Shown: positions 11,622 to 23,525, counted from the stretch's first letter. The stretch is 64,000 nt of DNA from Yponomeuta sedellus (GCA_934045075.1 OW203724.1:7985473-8049472); one strand, 5' to 3'. Notes: generated by a model not told the origin, from the sequence alone. A program made the numbers and translations.

Positions 11622-11830
11622 GCGGTGGTAGCGGAGCGGTATAGAATGCCGGCTTCTCAATCGGGAGGTCGTGGGTTCGAACCCCGGCATGTACCAATGA
11701 CTTTTTTTCTAAGTTATGTACATTTGTGAAATTATAGTAGCAATACTACTCGCTGACGGTGAAGGAAAAACATCGTAAGGAAACCCTAGTGTCTGAGGTG
11801 TTAGCGTACCTCAGCGCTTGCTACGTACAA
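11622..11830 (+). repeat. tRNA-headed SINE, family D (copy 1)
   Basis: Head with GGTAGCGGAGCGGTATAGA and B box GGGTTCGAACCCC, then ATGTACCAATGAC, a T-run and the body GTGAAGGAAAAACATCGTAAGG. Other head-bearing copies are at 20370-20560, 31150-31330 and 46838-47003. Confidence 0.75.
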
Positions 11831-11878
11831 TGGCCCAACTATGAGGCTAAGTGCGGAAATCTCAGGTCTAACTAACTA

Positions 11879-12140
11879 ACACACGCGCCTGACCATCCCA
11901 TTACTACCGCTAGTAGCACGCTAAGCGGTTGGTGCCAGCTGTCATGTAATATTAGTCGTTAAGCCATGTCAGAGGCCTTACGGGAGGCTTGATAGCTTCT
12001 AACAGTAAGGCCCGCCACTGTCTTACAATCCTCCACCAACCCGGACTTGGCCCCCATGGTGGAGTGTGGCTTAACCTTCCTGCGATGCAGGAAGAGACCC
12101 GTGCCCCAGCAGTGGAGACATACAAAGGGTTGATGTCACA
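11879..12140 (+). repeat. 5S-derived SINE, family B, 5'-truncated
   Basis: Only the body is present: CTACCGCTAGTAGCACGC, AGTCGTTAAGCCATGTCAGA, CCAACCCGGACTTGGCCCCC and the end CCCCAGCAGTGGAGACATAC. The 5S-like head is almost entirely missing. Confidence 0.7.
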
Positions 12141-12180
12141 TTAGTTACAAGCAAGGTTGATGTTGGTTACCATACTAGGC

Positions 12181-12744
12181 GTAAATAGATTGAAAACACT
12201 TTATTAATTAAAGCACAAAATACGTACAATTTAAGTATGTAATTAGGACTTATTCCTAAATGAGAGGCTGAAGTCTATACTAAAGAATATCCGGTATGAC
12301 CGATTACTATTCACAAAAATTGAAATCACACAAATATTTCTTAAGTCTGTGCCGTGATAACCCTGGCGCTTTGTAAAGTTTAAAGTTTGTAAACCATTGA
12401 CGGTTTGTAAAGTTGCATTTTTATCAAAGACTGACTGATGGTGTAATAAAAACACAAGTCAGTTAGAACACTCCATAAAAACAGTATAAACAGTCTTTCC
12501 CTTGTAAAATCATAATCACAGACTCCAATAGGTACTGTTTAAACTGAATTTGAGAAGTGATTTAAAGAAATCGTGTTTTTATAAATAACACCGTTACTGT
12601 AATAAACGTATCGGGAGTCGGGAGTCCAAAAAGAGTGAGCAATTTTCAGCACAAATTCATAGATGGCGCTTACACGCGTGGCCATTGAAGAACGGAATAC
12701 GGCTGTCAAAATTAATCCGAATCCGCGCTGAGCGAAATTTGGAT
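12181..12744. other. intergenic DNA, no gene seen
   Basis: No supported gene or repeat apart from simple AT-rich sequence. Confidence 0.45.
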
Positions 12745-12845
12745 GGATGGATGGGGCGAGCTGAAGGCGCTATGGCGCTCATTAGGGGAGGGCTATGTCC
12801 AGCAGTGGACTAGATAATATAGCCTGAAGAACAACAAGAAGAGCG
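12745..12845 (+). repeat. LINE 3' tail, family I
   Basis: Carries GGCGCTATGGCGCTCATTAG, then TATGTCCAGCAGTGGACTAG and an imperfect (GAA)-like end. Confidence 0.65.
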
Positions 12846-13317
12846 AAATTTGTCAGCCGTGTCCCTGATTTTTTATGTGCAGGCCTATGAGCGATATGAA
12901 CGGCTCATTGAAGACCATTTATGAAAAGTTTTACGTCAGACGTCAGACATGACAGATAGCTTTTCTTTGTCAGTTCGATTGATACGCTCGTAATCGACTA
13001 ATGGAAAAAAAAGTGCCATCTCCACAAACTTGACACTGGCAGAATCCTAGAGGGTGCCATAAACAAGAATTGAATTGAATTGAATAAAATAATATTCGCT
13101 TCTCTACGCATTGCCGGGAAAATTTGTTTTCGTTCATCTTACTCCTTCCATCGTCCTGTCTAGCGAACTCTGTAAATTTTAATCCACCACACACATTCGC
13201 CTGCCTCAAATGCTAGTGTCTTTTCTGAAAACAGCTTTAAACGATAGTGTTTTTATAAATAATATTTAACCTATGAGTTCAACTAATAGAGTAGTTGTAG
13301 ATATAACACCAGCAGTA
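12846..13317. other. intergenic DNA, no gene seen
   Basis: Contains a run of GAATT repeats near 13068-13082. Nothing coding is supported. Confidence 0.45.
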
Positions 13318-13500
13318 GTAAGACCACTAGTCTTGCAAGCCTCCACCAATCCAGACTTGGCCCCCGTGGAGTATGGCCATAAGAACAGTATAGGCCATAC
13401 TCCCGTATAGGAAGGTAATATAGGTATATGTATAGGCCCTATACCATACGATTGCAGGAAGAGACCAGTGCCTCTCGATGAGAACATAATGGGTTGATGG
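13318..13500 (+). repeat. 5S-derived SINE, family B, 3' half
   Basis: From AGTAAGACCACTAGTCTTGC through CACCAATCCAGACTTGGCCC to ATAATGGGTTGATGG. It carries an internal insertion of about 50 bp with GTATAGG repeats between about 13375 and 13440. Confidence 0.65.
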
Positions 13501-13811
13501 TGAATTGGTGATGAGATATAACATAGTCAAGGATTGATTTAGTGGGTGTAATTAGCCCACATCAATTTTATTTATAGACTCAATTAACATTAGGATTACA
13601 CTTATATTGTTTTATTGTGTTTTGTGGTATGGAGATGTCGGCAACGGTTCCTTTGTGAATACGGGTAAGGCATTTTCAACAGTAATTAGATTACTTATCT
13701 TTATAGACACGGTTCCCTGGACAATGAGTAAATGAGAAATGCCGCCAGTAGTAGATTTCCATCTTCTTGATAATTAATGTAGGTAAATTAAGTCATCTGT
13801 AGTTAGTTTAT

Positions 13812-13905
13812 ATACATACATACATAACCTCACGCCTGTATCCCAGAGGGGTAGGCAGAGACCAGGGACTGCCACTTGCCACGATCCTGACAGATCACCT
13901 TAGTT
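13812..13905 (-). repeat. LINE fragment, family J, with (ATGT)n tail
   Basis: Close relative of 5335-5420 (CTCACGCCTGTATCCCAGAG, CAGGGACTGCCACTTGCCAC), again ending in a tetranucleotide tail at 13812-13825. Confidence 0.6.
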
Positions 13906-14020
13906 TATATAGTCTCCGTAGAATTGATTATAAGTAGGTACCATTATATCCCTGGAGGGCGAAGCAATATTTTGTGCAATAAACCGAGAATAAAACCAGT
14001 TAGTTTTGCGTATTCGCTTA

Positions 14021-14346
14021 TAGAGCGCACGTGGCCTAGCGAAACCGAGTCATTGCCGAACCGAATCACTGGAGTTAAGCAACAAGCAGGATGGGTGACC
14101 ATCCCTTGACTACCGCTCTAGTGGCATTTTATCGCAAAAATTTCGTGCTTCGCAAGGCTCACTAAGCCGTTGGTGCCGGCTGTCATGTAAAGGCAGTCTT
14201 TAAGCCATGTCAGAGGCCTTCTACTAAGTCCCGCCACTATCTTACAATCCTCCACCAACCCGGACTTAGCACCCGTGGTGGAGTATGGCCTAACCTTCCT
14301 GCGATGCAGGAAGCAGTGGGGACATACAAGGGTTGATGTCGATTAT
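14021..14346 (+). repeat. 5S-derived SINE, family B, nearly complete
   Basis: The 5' part has CGTGGCCTAGCG and GAGTTAAGCAAC, then GGATGGGTGACCAT, the 5S rRNA C-box region with a short internal deletion. The body and the end AAGGGTTGATGTCGAT follow. Confidence 0.75.
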
Positions 14347-16094
14347 GATTCGTGTTTTAAGTTGCTGGATAACTATGGTGACATGACAAGAAAGTGGTTT
14401 TGTTGCCAGATGGCAATGTAGAAAAAAAAATAGCCAAGTAGAATGACAACCAATAATTAGTTACCGTAGACCGTATTACCGTTACCGTACCAAGCACAGT
14501 GCGGGAATTGATTATTAATTTTAATCTAATAAATTTACTAATTTAAATAAAGAAAATAGATCAATTGGGCCAAAAAGTACTTCTTGGTGATTTTTAGTAA
14601 ATTTAACAATTATAAATGGTGTGCTTATGTAAGTGGGAGCTTTCCCAATTTACAACCTAAAATTTACAGTTTAATGTAATGTAATGTAATTATGACTCTC
14701 GTGTGGGTGTCCAAGTGTGGGTGCTGCCAGAAAATGTAAACTTATCAGAATATGTGAACTTTTCAGAAATCAATCTGTATTATCTTTATTTTGTATGTGT
14801 ATCTCGGAGGGCAGTGTCTGTGGAAGGAAGGAAATTAACTGAATTATGTCACGTAATAACTGGCGATAAGCTCATCTCACTCACCGAATTGAAGCAACGC
14901 CAATAAATATGGTTAAATAGACCTCCATCACTGTAAATAAACAGGTTTCGGCAATCATCCTTCAGATAAGTGATTCGGCACGGCCCAATCTGTGTATAAA
15001 CCCCAATAAAGCCAATAAGACATAGGTATCTTTAGAACGCTTGTCCACCGGCGACGTCAACAAGAGACGAGATTTTCTCATAAACTCTTCCCGAAGAATA
15101 CGCCAACTAGCACAAATATACGCTGGCATTATATTTGTGCGAAATAATTATATTGAAGAGAGAGAAAGAACTTTTTGGCGAAGTAGTCGGCGGTGGACAA
15201 GAAGCCTTACAAAATGAACTTAACAACATATAAACAGTGATAAGATATATATCTATACTATTTTGTGGTACTGGAAAATATAATATTAAAAGCGACTGAA
15301 AATCAAAGCATTAAATATACAGTACATTGTTCTGCTCTTCTTCAGCCTTTCTCGCGCACTGCATGGTCTTCTTGTTGGTTTAGCAGTATCGTGCTTGAAT
15401 ACCAAGTAGCTGGGGGCCGCCATACTTTGATTAAATCAGATTGGGTGATTTGTTTGTGATGTATCTGTCTGGTGACCACAGCCCACGAGATTCCCAGTAG
15501 GACCTTGGAACTGCAAATAATTGAAGAGGTTCAGTAAAAGATATAGTACACTATAGCCAATGCACAATCGTCGAATAGTCGGTACTTACCTTGTTATGCC
15601 GTTGACCGTTGACCGGACAGATCGCTTGAATCAGAGACATTAGAAGATATGCTTTAAAATGTTATTGATTTTATTTATACTTGTAATTTTGTCAGTAAGT
15701 TTTAGTCCGACCAGGTTTCCGGAGAAGAATTCCAGGTTAATGGAGCCCACATCGCCGCAAAAATATTGTGCGTAAACCTCAGTATCTAGACCTGAAAACA
15801 GCGCAAAAATACTCAATCTTTCTCTTCAGATATAGTTTAGGAATGTGGTTTGACCTATCATCCATCCTACTCACGAATCCAGTCGTAATCTCGACAAACC
15901 AAAGGTTGTCTGAAGAACCTCTATCGATAAAAGTACACAGGTACGCCGCTACGCCAAAAGGTATGATCATTTTTGAGCTATAATTACGCAACAGAGACAG
16001 CAAAGACTTTCGTTGTCTTTCGGGTTTTAATCACCAATTACGGCACTTCAATCGTTTCGTAGCAACAAATTAGAAACATCATCATCATCATGAT
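14347..16094. other. intergenic DNA, no gene seen
   Basis: About 1.7 kb with several short open frames that lack coding bias or recognisable motifs. A small palindrome (GCACAAATATA / TATATTTGTGC) lies at 15110-15141. Confidence 0.5.
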
Positions 16095-16240
16095 AGTCAG
16101 CGGGTGACAGTCCACTGGTGTTTATAGGCCTCTTGCAAGATACGCCATTGAGCCCGTTCTTCGGCTCTCCACTTCCAGTCACTGTCCACGGCTTTGCAAA
16201 TGTCGTGGCTCCACCTGGTAACAGGGCGTCTTAAGCTGCG
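16095..16240 (-). pseudogene. LINE ORF2 C-terminal fragment
   Basis: The minus strand encodes RRPVTRWSHDICKAVDSDW and AQWRILQEAYKHQWT, the C-terminal signature of RTE/jockey-like endonuclease-RT proteins. The tail at 16080-16095 is a (CAT)n run. Only about 50 codons remain. Confidence 0.65.
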
Positions 16241-16321
16241 TGTGCCGATTCGGAGAAAAGAAACGAGAACTTTCATTATAGAAAAAATGATAGTGATTGA
16301 CACACAAGCGTCAGCCATCAC

Positions 16322-17190
16322 TGTCGATGTGAAATCGAGTAAAATAGTGTAGAATAGAAACCGACCTCAAAACACTACCGCACCAAAAACACAGAAATAA
16401 TTTTAACGAACATGACCTCTAAATTCGGAGTAGGTGTTGAATTTTTTAAAATTAATATGTCCTTATGAAAATTTTAATTGGAAGTAAGTACATTTAAAAA
16501 ATAAGAAAATACATTTAGGAGTCGGTACCCGAAAATGTACGTAACTAAAATGCACCGGCTACAAAATATATTTCTACATTACAAAATTCATATTTTTGTT
16601 TTAATTATTTTTGTATTTTACTCATGTTGCCATATGTCTTCGAATAAGCAAACAAATTGAGAACCCGCTCCGTTTTTGAAGATGGTTAAATATACTTATT
16701 AACTAAAGAGTTATAAGAATAATGGAAAATACAAATGAATGACTATCTAATGTTTCTAAGTGACGAGTTTTTTCCGTAATCCCTCGATTCTCCAGGACTA
16801 ACAAACAATGGAAAAACTCATAATTATGTATCTTCATTTACAATAGGTTTTTGCAAGAAATGAACATCCTAAGTCTCAATAATTGCTACTTCAAGAACTA
16901 ATAGCCTAATTAAATAAGCATTACTCTTACGACTTTGCAAACAATTCAAAAACAATAGGGATTTCTATTTCGACTGTGTTGATGATCAAGATGTTTTCGG
17001 AAATATTTTAAGGATCAAAACGCGATTGCATCGCGGCTGGATAATCCACTGATTTGGATTTTAATTTAACGCACCAAGTCATATTACATATTAAATACTA
17101 ATCATATAGGCTAAGTTCTATATTTATTGCTACTAACATAACACTGAGCCACGTTGTCTGTAAATAAAATAAAATAAATAAAATAAGAAG
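16322..17190. other. AT-rich intergenic DNA, no gene seen
   Basis: Very AT-rich. No gene, RNA or known repeat supported. Confidence 0.5.
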
Positions 17191-17194
17191 AAAA

Positions 17195-17285
17195 TTGTTT
17201 TTACACGACTGCGGCGAAGCCCAAAAGGAGGGTAATGTGTTTATTACACGACTGCGGCGAAGCCCAAAAGGAGGGTAATGTGTTT
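17195..17285 (+). repeat. tandem duplication of about 44 bp
   Basis: A unit containing TTACACGACTGCGGCGAAGC followed by CCAAAAGGAGGGTAATGTGT occurs twice back to back with essentially no differences. It probably marks one end of a larger dispersed repeat that continues rightwards. Confidence 0.85.
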
Positions 17286-18300
17286 AGTTCGTATGTATGT
17301 AAGTATGTCCGATTCTATGATCCCTCATAACTCCTTAACCAATGGTCAGATTTCGTTAAATAAGGTGTCATTCGATTCGGCATCCTTGCGCGGGTGTCAT
17401 AGGCTATATAAAATCAGAATTATGCGATCAGAACCGTGATGAAAAATTAAAAACGTTAGTAAGCTTCGTTAAAGTACAGCTAGGAGCCACTAGATGGCGC
17501 TGTTATATTTAGTTCATTAAATTCGAATCCTAATTTTGTTGAACTACGCCTAAAAGGTGTGAAGTATTTAAAACATAATTTTGCGGATGTCGTAGGTTAC
17601 ATAAGGTCTGTATTAATAGAGAACCACCGGAATAAAAAATAACATTCACTTCTAAGCAATTTAAGTACCACTTTTAGCCACTACATGGCGCTGCTATATT
17701 TGATTTATTCTAATACATGTGTATACATAATTTTGGCTTTGGTCTACATGTAAACAAACCGTTTATAGAATCGGTACAAATACGGAAAGAAGTAATGCCT
17801 ATAAAGTGGTTTCTTCTTTCTAAATCATTAATTTGTATTTAAAAATTATACTTTTGTTGAACTACGCCTAACACGTGCAAAGTATTTAAAACAGAATTTT
17901 GCGGATGTCGTAGGTTACATAAAATCAGCATTAATAGAGAACAAACGGACAAAAAATAATATTCACTTCGAAGTAATTAAAGTACCACCTTTAGCCACTA
18001 GATTGATCTGCCATATATTTATTCTGGTACATGTATTTACATACCTAATTTTAGCTTTGTTCTACATGTAAACAAACCGTTTATAGAAACGGTATAAGTG
18101 CTGAAAGAAACAATATAAATAATGCCTCTAAAGTGTTTAGTTTCTTCTAGGCCATTCGTTTATCTCATTAATTTAGGAAATATCAACCTCATAGGGGGTT
18201 TCAATAATTAATTTCTTAACTTTGATATTAATTTCTTACTGATACTTAGAACAAAACTAACTAAACAAAATATATAAAGTGTAGCATGTGACTCCTTTTC
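17286..18300. repeat. degenerate internal duplication
   Basis: Two or three related blocks of about 330 bp share ACTACGCCTAA, TTTTGCGGATGTCGTAGGTTACATAA, TTAGCCACTA and ACATGTAAACAAACCGTTTATAGAA. They start near 17536, 17865 and partly 17390. This is a diverged direct repeat of a dispersed element. No reading frame spans it. Confidence 0.65.
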
Positions 18301-18529
18301 CCCTGTGTGATCATAGTCAGCGACAAGCTAGGTTCAAAGTTGAAACAAAAAATGATAAAAGAAAATTTTTACGCTCTCGTTGGTAACCGAAGACAGATCC
18401 TCCGTGACATCGTATCACAACACCCAACTTTAAGTGATTTCCGAGACCGAAAGCTGAGCCCTGGTAAGCGAGCAAGAGAAACACTGCCAGCGCGAGTTTG
18501 GTTGAGGTAGAGACTATTCATGTTCCCAT

Positions 18530-19260
18530 GTAAAAGACTCAGTACCTAGCGAGGCTGAAGGCCGAGCTCCACGACGCAGGCACGAGGAACCCTGTCGTGG
18601 TGAGGCTGAAGGACAAGTTCCAAAGAGGCCACGGCCGAAGGCCGTGATTACAGTTATTCCTACGCCCAAGCCTTATATTCTTATAGCCTTAAGCCTCTAA
18701 GTAACTACGCGAGGCCAAAGGCCGAGTCTCATGATGCGGGTGCGTGGAACACTGCCACAGCGAGGCCGAAGGCTGAGCTCCGTTCAGATTGGTTCCGAAG
18801 GTTGAGACTATTCATTTTCCCACGCAAAATACCCAACCTTTAAGTAACTAGCGCGGCCGAAGGCCGCGACAGTTACTTAAAGTTGCTGTGACGAGGTTGA
18901 AAGCCGAGCTGCGTACAGGCCGCGCAGGCAAGGCCGAGAGCCATTACTCGCTAATAAAGCAAAGCAGATACAGGGACCACTGGCACGGCGAGGCAGAAAG
19001 CCGAGCTTGGTTCCGACAGAGACTATTCACGTCCCCACCCACAAGTTCCAACTTTAAGTAACTAGCGAGGCCGAAGGCCGAGCCTCACGAAACGTGCACG
19101 AAAAAACCTGTCGCGCCTTTGTACAGGCCGAGGCTGAAGGCTCAGACCATTTACAAGTCATTATTCTAAGTAATTACTGAGACCGAAAACTGGGCCCAGC
19201 AATGCAAGCACGAAGAATTTTACTCTGGAGATGCTGAAAGCTGAGCGCTGTTCAGGTCGA
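18530..19260 (+). repeat. GC-rich array of GAGGCCGAAGGCCGAG units
   Basis: At least ten irregularly spaced copies of GAGGCYGAAGGCCGAG occur, each internally palindromic around GGCCGAAGGCC. They are embedded in longer related blocks (ACTTTAAGTAACTAGCG, CACGAGGAACCCTGTCG). The composition is unlike the AT-rich flanks. It is a degenerate satellite-like array with no persistent reading frame. Confidence 0.75.
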
Positions 19261-19689
19261 GGACATAATTTGAGGTTATTCCAGTCTCCACCTACTATCG
19301 TTAACATTATATAACTAGGTGCAGTGAAACGTTTATAGGCTATATAAAAAAAAGACAATTTATGTAGGGATAATAAAGAAAAAAATCTGTAGTTTCCTTT
19401 TATCAGTCTCTGCGAATATTCTTGATTGTTTAACACCATTGGACCATATTGATTATATTAGCTAAAAAATATCGTGCGACATAAATTTTGAATGCATGCA
19501 GGTGGTACCTATGACTATATCAATAAAAACATTTATGATTTGCCGAGACATGTCCTTTGTCGAGCAAAAGAAAATAAAGTAATAAAATAAAATTCATTTA
19601 GGAAAGAAAATAATATTACGATTTAAAGGATGTAAGCAGTACAGATGGACCTTTAAATTTAATCATTCTACTGAGTCACTAAAAGGTGA

Positions 19690-20152
19690 AAAATAAAAAA
19701 AATATTTAAAAAAATAAAAGAACCCGACTGCAGTGATAGATCAACTGAAAGGGAAAAAACAAGATAATTTTAATTTTAAAATGCTTACCTCGATTCAGAA
19801 GAGATCATGCTGCTTTTCTTGAGGGACCAAATGATATAACTTTATAAGCATTATTTGCTCAAACTGTTGAAGTTATAACTTTATATAAAATGATGCAGTC
19901 GGGACCCATTAGAGGACTTTAAACAAACAGTAATGGGTCCCGACTGCATCATTTGATATAAAGTTATAACTGCAACTGTTTGAGCAAATAATGCTTATAA
20001 AGTTATATCATTTGGTCCCTCAAGAAAAGCAGCATGATCTCTTCTGAATCGAGGTAAGCATTTTAAAATTAAAATTATCTTGTTTTTACCCTTTCAGTTG
20101 ATCTATCACTGCAGTCGGGTTCTTTTATTTTTTTAAATATTTATTTTTTATT
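19690..20152. repeat. foldback element with arms of about 220 bp
   Basis: Left arm 19690-19911 and right arm 19931-20152 are near-perfect inverted copies around a central spacer of about 20 bp. Both outer ends carry GAACCCGACTGCAGTGATAG and both inner ends GATGCAGTCGGGACCCATTA. Only a few mismatches were noticed. It has the structure of a foldback DNA transposon or MITE without coding capacity. Confidence 0.92.
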
Positions 20153-20369
20153 TTTATGTATTCTACGACATACTTACCGATTTTGCAAAAACCTCGTATA
20201 AGTAAGGCTCAGTGAAATATTATTTTTCACGCGGATTTTTAGTAGCCTATAAGAATAAGAGAGAATATTCTATATTGTACACCAGAGCACATATAATAAA
20301 ACATGACATATTAGCCTATACTTCGTTACACTCTGTATACGTCCCACTTCCAGGCACATACATACTCAG
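20153..20369. other. intergenic DNA with LINE-like tail
   Basis: Contains GAATATTCTATATTGTACACC at about 20264, a weak minus-strand match to the family H LINE tail. Otherwise nothing is recognised. Confidence 0.4.
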
Positions 20370-20560
20370 AGAGATAGTAAGGGCTTAATTAAAACGCGTG
20401 CCCATCATAGATTGGCAACTTCTAGCACTGAGGCATTTGAACACCTCAGACACTCAGATTTCCTCACGATTTTTTCCTTCAAGGTAAGCGAGAGGCAATT
20501 GCTACTATAAATTCACAAATGTACATAGCTTAGAAAACAAAGTCATGGGTACATGCCAGC
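20370..20560 (-). repeat. tRNA-headed SINE, family D (copy 2)
   Basis: Minus-strand body with TGAAGGAAAAAATCGTGAGG and head beginning near 20560. The following plus-strand sequence up to 20600 still resembles the tRNA-like part. Confidence 0.6.
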
Positions 20561-20704
20561 ACTCTAAATCGAACGGAACGTGTCCACTGTTCTGCCCACT
20601 GGGCTACCGCTGCTCCTTGTTACTGCCGCTGCCTAACACGCGTAAACTCTTAAAAAGCGGACATTCAAACAAACGCGGCGGGATCACCTATATTTATTTT
20701 TACT

Positions 20705-20830
20705 GCCTCTCCGACTCTCTAAGGTCTGCTGGAAGAAATCTCTTTTAGAGATAAGCTCGCCTTTGCACATGTTATTTCTTATGTAATATCCTGTTAAATG
20801 TTTCGTGTGCAATAAACAATAAATTTAGTT
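20705..20830 (+). repeat. LINE 3' tail, family H
   Basis: GGAAGAAATCTCTTTTAGAG, AGCTCGCCTTTGCACATG, then GTGTGCAATAAACAATAAA as tail. Confidence 0.65.
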
Positions 20831-20908
20831 TATTAATGTCGATCTTATCCCTATTACGTCCGCTAGTAGAAAATAAAGGTTTTTGAGAAAAAACTCAAAA
20901 TACTGGTA

Positions 20909-21112
20909 CAGTCTGTTAGCTTTTAGAATATACCTCGGGCTCTAGAGTAGGCTTCGGTTTTCGCAGAAAGCACACGAGTGTAATACTTCCTGCAAAACTT
21001 TTCTTCACTATTTGGAAAAGTTATAAATAACAATACAAAATAAACTTTACCTTATGCAATAATCGATTCTATCCAATAGTGGCCGAGGTATATTCTAAAA
21101 GCTAACAGACTA
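20909..21112. mobile_element. Tc1/mariner-type MITE (copy 1)
   Basis: Terminal inverted repeats of about 30 bp start with AGTCTGTTAGCTTTTAGAAT and are flanked by TA on both sides (20907-20908 and 21113-21114). There is no coding capacity. A second copy of the family lies at 26166-26386. Confidence 0.88.
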
Positions 21113-21464
21113 TATTTCATGTACCGCATTTTTTACGTAAACTTGTATAAAGGGGTAGACACGAAGTAAAAACTTGCATATTTGTGAACCATATATTTGT
21201 ACATCTTTATAAAAGTCTATTTATTATGAGCTAGCACTTCAAAGAAATATTTGCAATCCCCTCGGATTTCTCTTGCAATTTGCTGGAGCGTCATTACGGG
21301 CTTAACGTTGCGGGTACGTCGTTTGACTTGACAGTCGTTTTCCGCTGAAGAAATCCTGCAAAAGTATAAAATAATGTGTTTTCACATCGAAAATTCTCAA
21401 GACAAGCCAGGCTAGCGTAGAGAGTCGCAGTTTGTGTTCCTAATGTTGTCATCCGATGGACGAG

Positions 21465-21605
21465 GTTGTCAATATTGGTGGACGGATACAGATTAAAGAT
21501 GCTAAAGACGGGTCGGCGAAAGAGGGGGCGGCCAAAGACCACCTGGAAAAGATCAATAGACCAAGTAGCCAAGTCGATCGCGCCGCGAACCACCGTCAAA
21601 AGTGG
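21465..21605 (+). pseudogene. LINE ORF2 C-terminal fragment, family K
   Basis: Plus-strand codons give RRRGRPKTTWKRSIDQVAKS and AANHRQKWK, with a small internal break. This is the conserved end of an RTE-like LINE protein. The long minus-strand open frame over it is a shadow. Confidence 0.65.
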
Positions 21606-21713
21606 AAATAAAAAATAAGAAATTTCATAATACCGACAAGACACATCACAGAAGCAAAATAACCGGGAAAATCTACATAATATCAGCATAACAGAAATAA
21701 ACGAAATACACAA

Positions 21714-22560
21714 TAAACGAAAGTAAACAAAAAGACAGGTTTAGCCTGTGGTGTGTCTAAATTGCCGCAAAAGGCAGCTGACTCAGCGTTGTGCTGAGGG
21801 AGTGAGCCCTCCGCGCTGATTTTCAGTCAGTGCCCGATGTAACCGATACTGCTACTTAGCTAGGCTTATTGCCTGTATTACAGTAACCAGCGCCTCATCC
21901 CAAAAGGTATGGTAATCGTATTTATTTCGAGGGCGTGTTTGTTTATCAATATGTAATATATCTTACCGTTAAATTTAAATTTTGGAATTTATTTTGCTTT
22001 TAACATTTATTGAGCATGCAAAACATTTAAAATTGTGCTGTAAGTGGTTCCCTACTTATAGCACAATTTTAAATGCTCTTTGTGTAATAATGTTTGTATG
22101 AGTGAAAGGACCGATGAAGAAGATGAAGACGGCTGTACGGAGACTTCAACGGTTGACTAAGTCAGTGACGAAGTAGTGGGCCAGAGCCCAACGCTGGTCA
22201 GTAGCTTATGGTCTTTATTTGTATTGTGCCGGTGAACCGGTCAGGCAGTGTTGTGAATCGTTAGAGGGTCCGTGAATGCGGATGGGGTGCGAATTATAGC
22301 GTAGCGAGAAAAAGACGAGATGGACTGGTAATAACGATGACATCAGAAATCCGGTTGAATATAAATAAACCGACTTAATTAAGCACAGTAGGATTCCGAT
22401 TATCCGGACGCCGATATCCGGATAAACGATTATCAGGACAGACTCATTTCGCAAGTCTAATTGCCGAACAAAAATATCTTGACTACGTAAGCAAACATAA
22501 GTAACGAGTTCATTTCTACTTCCGACCCGCGCAAACCCACTCTTACTAGACACTTAACCT
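21714..22560. other. intergenic DNA, no gene seen
   Basis: A 112-codon open frame on the minus strand shows no motif. A weak inverted repeat, GCACAATTTTAAATG at 22062, pairs with CATTTAAAATTGTGC near 22025. Confidence 0.45.
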
Positions 22561-22594
22561 CTGGTAGGAGTGAGTATCCTTGAATTGACTACTA

Positions 22595-22856
22595 TTTATT
22601 TATTTGTTTGTTTGTTTGTTTGTGTGTGTGTTTGTTTGTTTGTTTGTTTGTTTGTTTGTTTGTTTGTTTGTTTGTTTGTTTGTTTGTTTGTTTGTTTGTT
22701 TGTTTGTTTGTTTGTTTGTGTGTTTGTTTGTTTGTTTGTTTGTTTGTTTGTTTGTTTGTTTGTTTGTTTGTTTGTTTGTTTGTTTGTTTGTTTGTTTGTT
22801 TGTTTGTTTGTTTGTTTGTTTGTTTGTTTGTTTGTTTATTTATTTATTTATTTATT
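22595..22856 (+). repeat. (TTTG)n microsatellite, about 250 bp
   Basis: A near-pure array interrupted by two TGTG substitutions. It changes to (TTTA)n at its right end. Open Cys-Leu-Phe-Val frames across it are artefacts of the period. Confidence 0.97.
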
Positions 22857-22891
22857 AAGTGTTAAGTTTTCAATCAAACTTTATCGTGTAC

Positions 22892-22956
22892 CTTTATTCC
22901 ACTGAAATTTCAGGCATATTTTATGAAAATATGCCTGAAATTTCAGTGGAATAAAG
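22892..22956. repeat. perfect hairpin, 31-bp arms
   Basis: The arm starting CTTTATTCCACTGAAATTTC is followed by a 3-base loop (ATG) and its complement. This would form a very stable stem-loop if transcribed. It may be a minimal MITE. Confidence 0.9.
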
Positions 22957-22985
22957 AAAACTTAAATTAAAGGTTAGGTGTCTAA

Positions 22986-23074
22986 GGCCCACTTGCGTCA
23001 TCCCGGGTTAGCTCATTTAACTCGAGTTAACCAATTAAATTGATAATACTAACCCGGGCTGATGCAAGTGGGTC
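22986..23074. mobile_element. PIF/Harbinger-type MITE, 89 bp
   Basis: Inverted ends of about 26 bp (GGCCCACTTGCGTCATCCCG at the left, complement of GACCCACTTGCATCAGCCCG at the right) are flanked by TAA on both sides. That is the 3-bp target duplication typical of Harbinger elements. Confidence 0.8.
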
Positions 23075-23122
23075 TAAGGTTATGGTCGTGAGTGTATTGT
23101 CAAAGAGTGACTGAATTACGAT

Positions 23123-23270
23123 CGGATTGACCATCAACCTTCTGACAGTAAGACCAGCCACTAGTCTTGCAAACCTTCACCAATCCGGACTTGACTCCCG
23201 AGGTGGAGTATGGCCTATACCTTCCTCAGGGAAGAGACCCCTCGGTGGGGATATAATGGGTTCATGATGA
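23123..23270 (+). repeat. 5S-derived SINE, family B, 3' part
   Basis: Runs from TTCTGACAGTAAGACCAGCC through CACCAATCCGGACTTGACTC to GGGATATAATGGGTTCATGA. Confidence 0.65.
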
Positions 23271-23288
23271 TGATGAAAAATGTTCATC

Positions 23289-23525
23289 TCATCATCTACG
23301 TAATGTGATGATTTTTACAGCGTCCAATAGCACCTTCACTCACACTACTTAGATAAAGGGACCACTCGGACGCTACAGTGACTGAGACATTGTTTTAGTT
23401 GGAGTAGGCTTGCCTACCACCTATACCATTCTGACGGCTTAGTCAAAATAGCCCTCTGAAAAACGAGTCAATATGTGCGCAGTCAACCGATTCCCGAGTT
23501 TCCTCACGATGTTTTCCTACATCGT
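23289..23525 (-). repeat. SINE family D body
   Basis: Minus-strand body containing the complement of GCGTCCAATAGCACCTTCAC and of TTTCCTCACGATGTTTTCC. The tRNA-like head is absent. Confidence 0.6.

Noticed and set aside
21294..21713. 139-codon minus-strand frame
   Set aside because: Antisense to a LINE C-terminal fragment on the plus strand.
22570..22905. Three overlapping Cys-Leu-Phe-Val repeat frames
   Set aside because: Artefact of the (TTTG)n microsatellite in all three frames.
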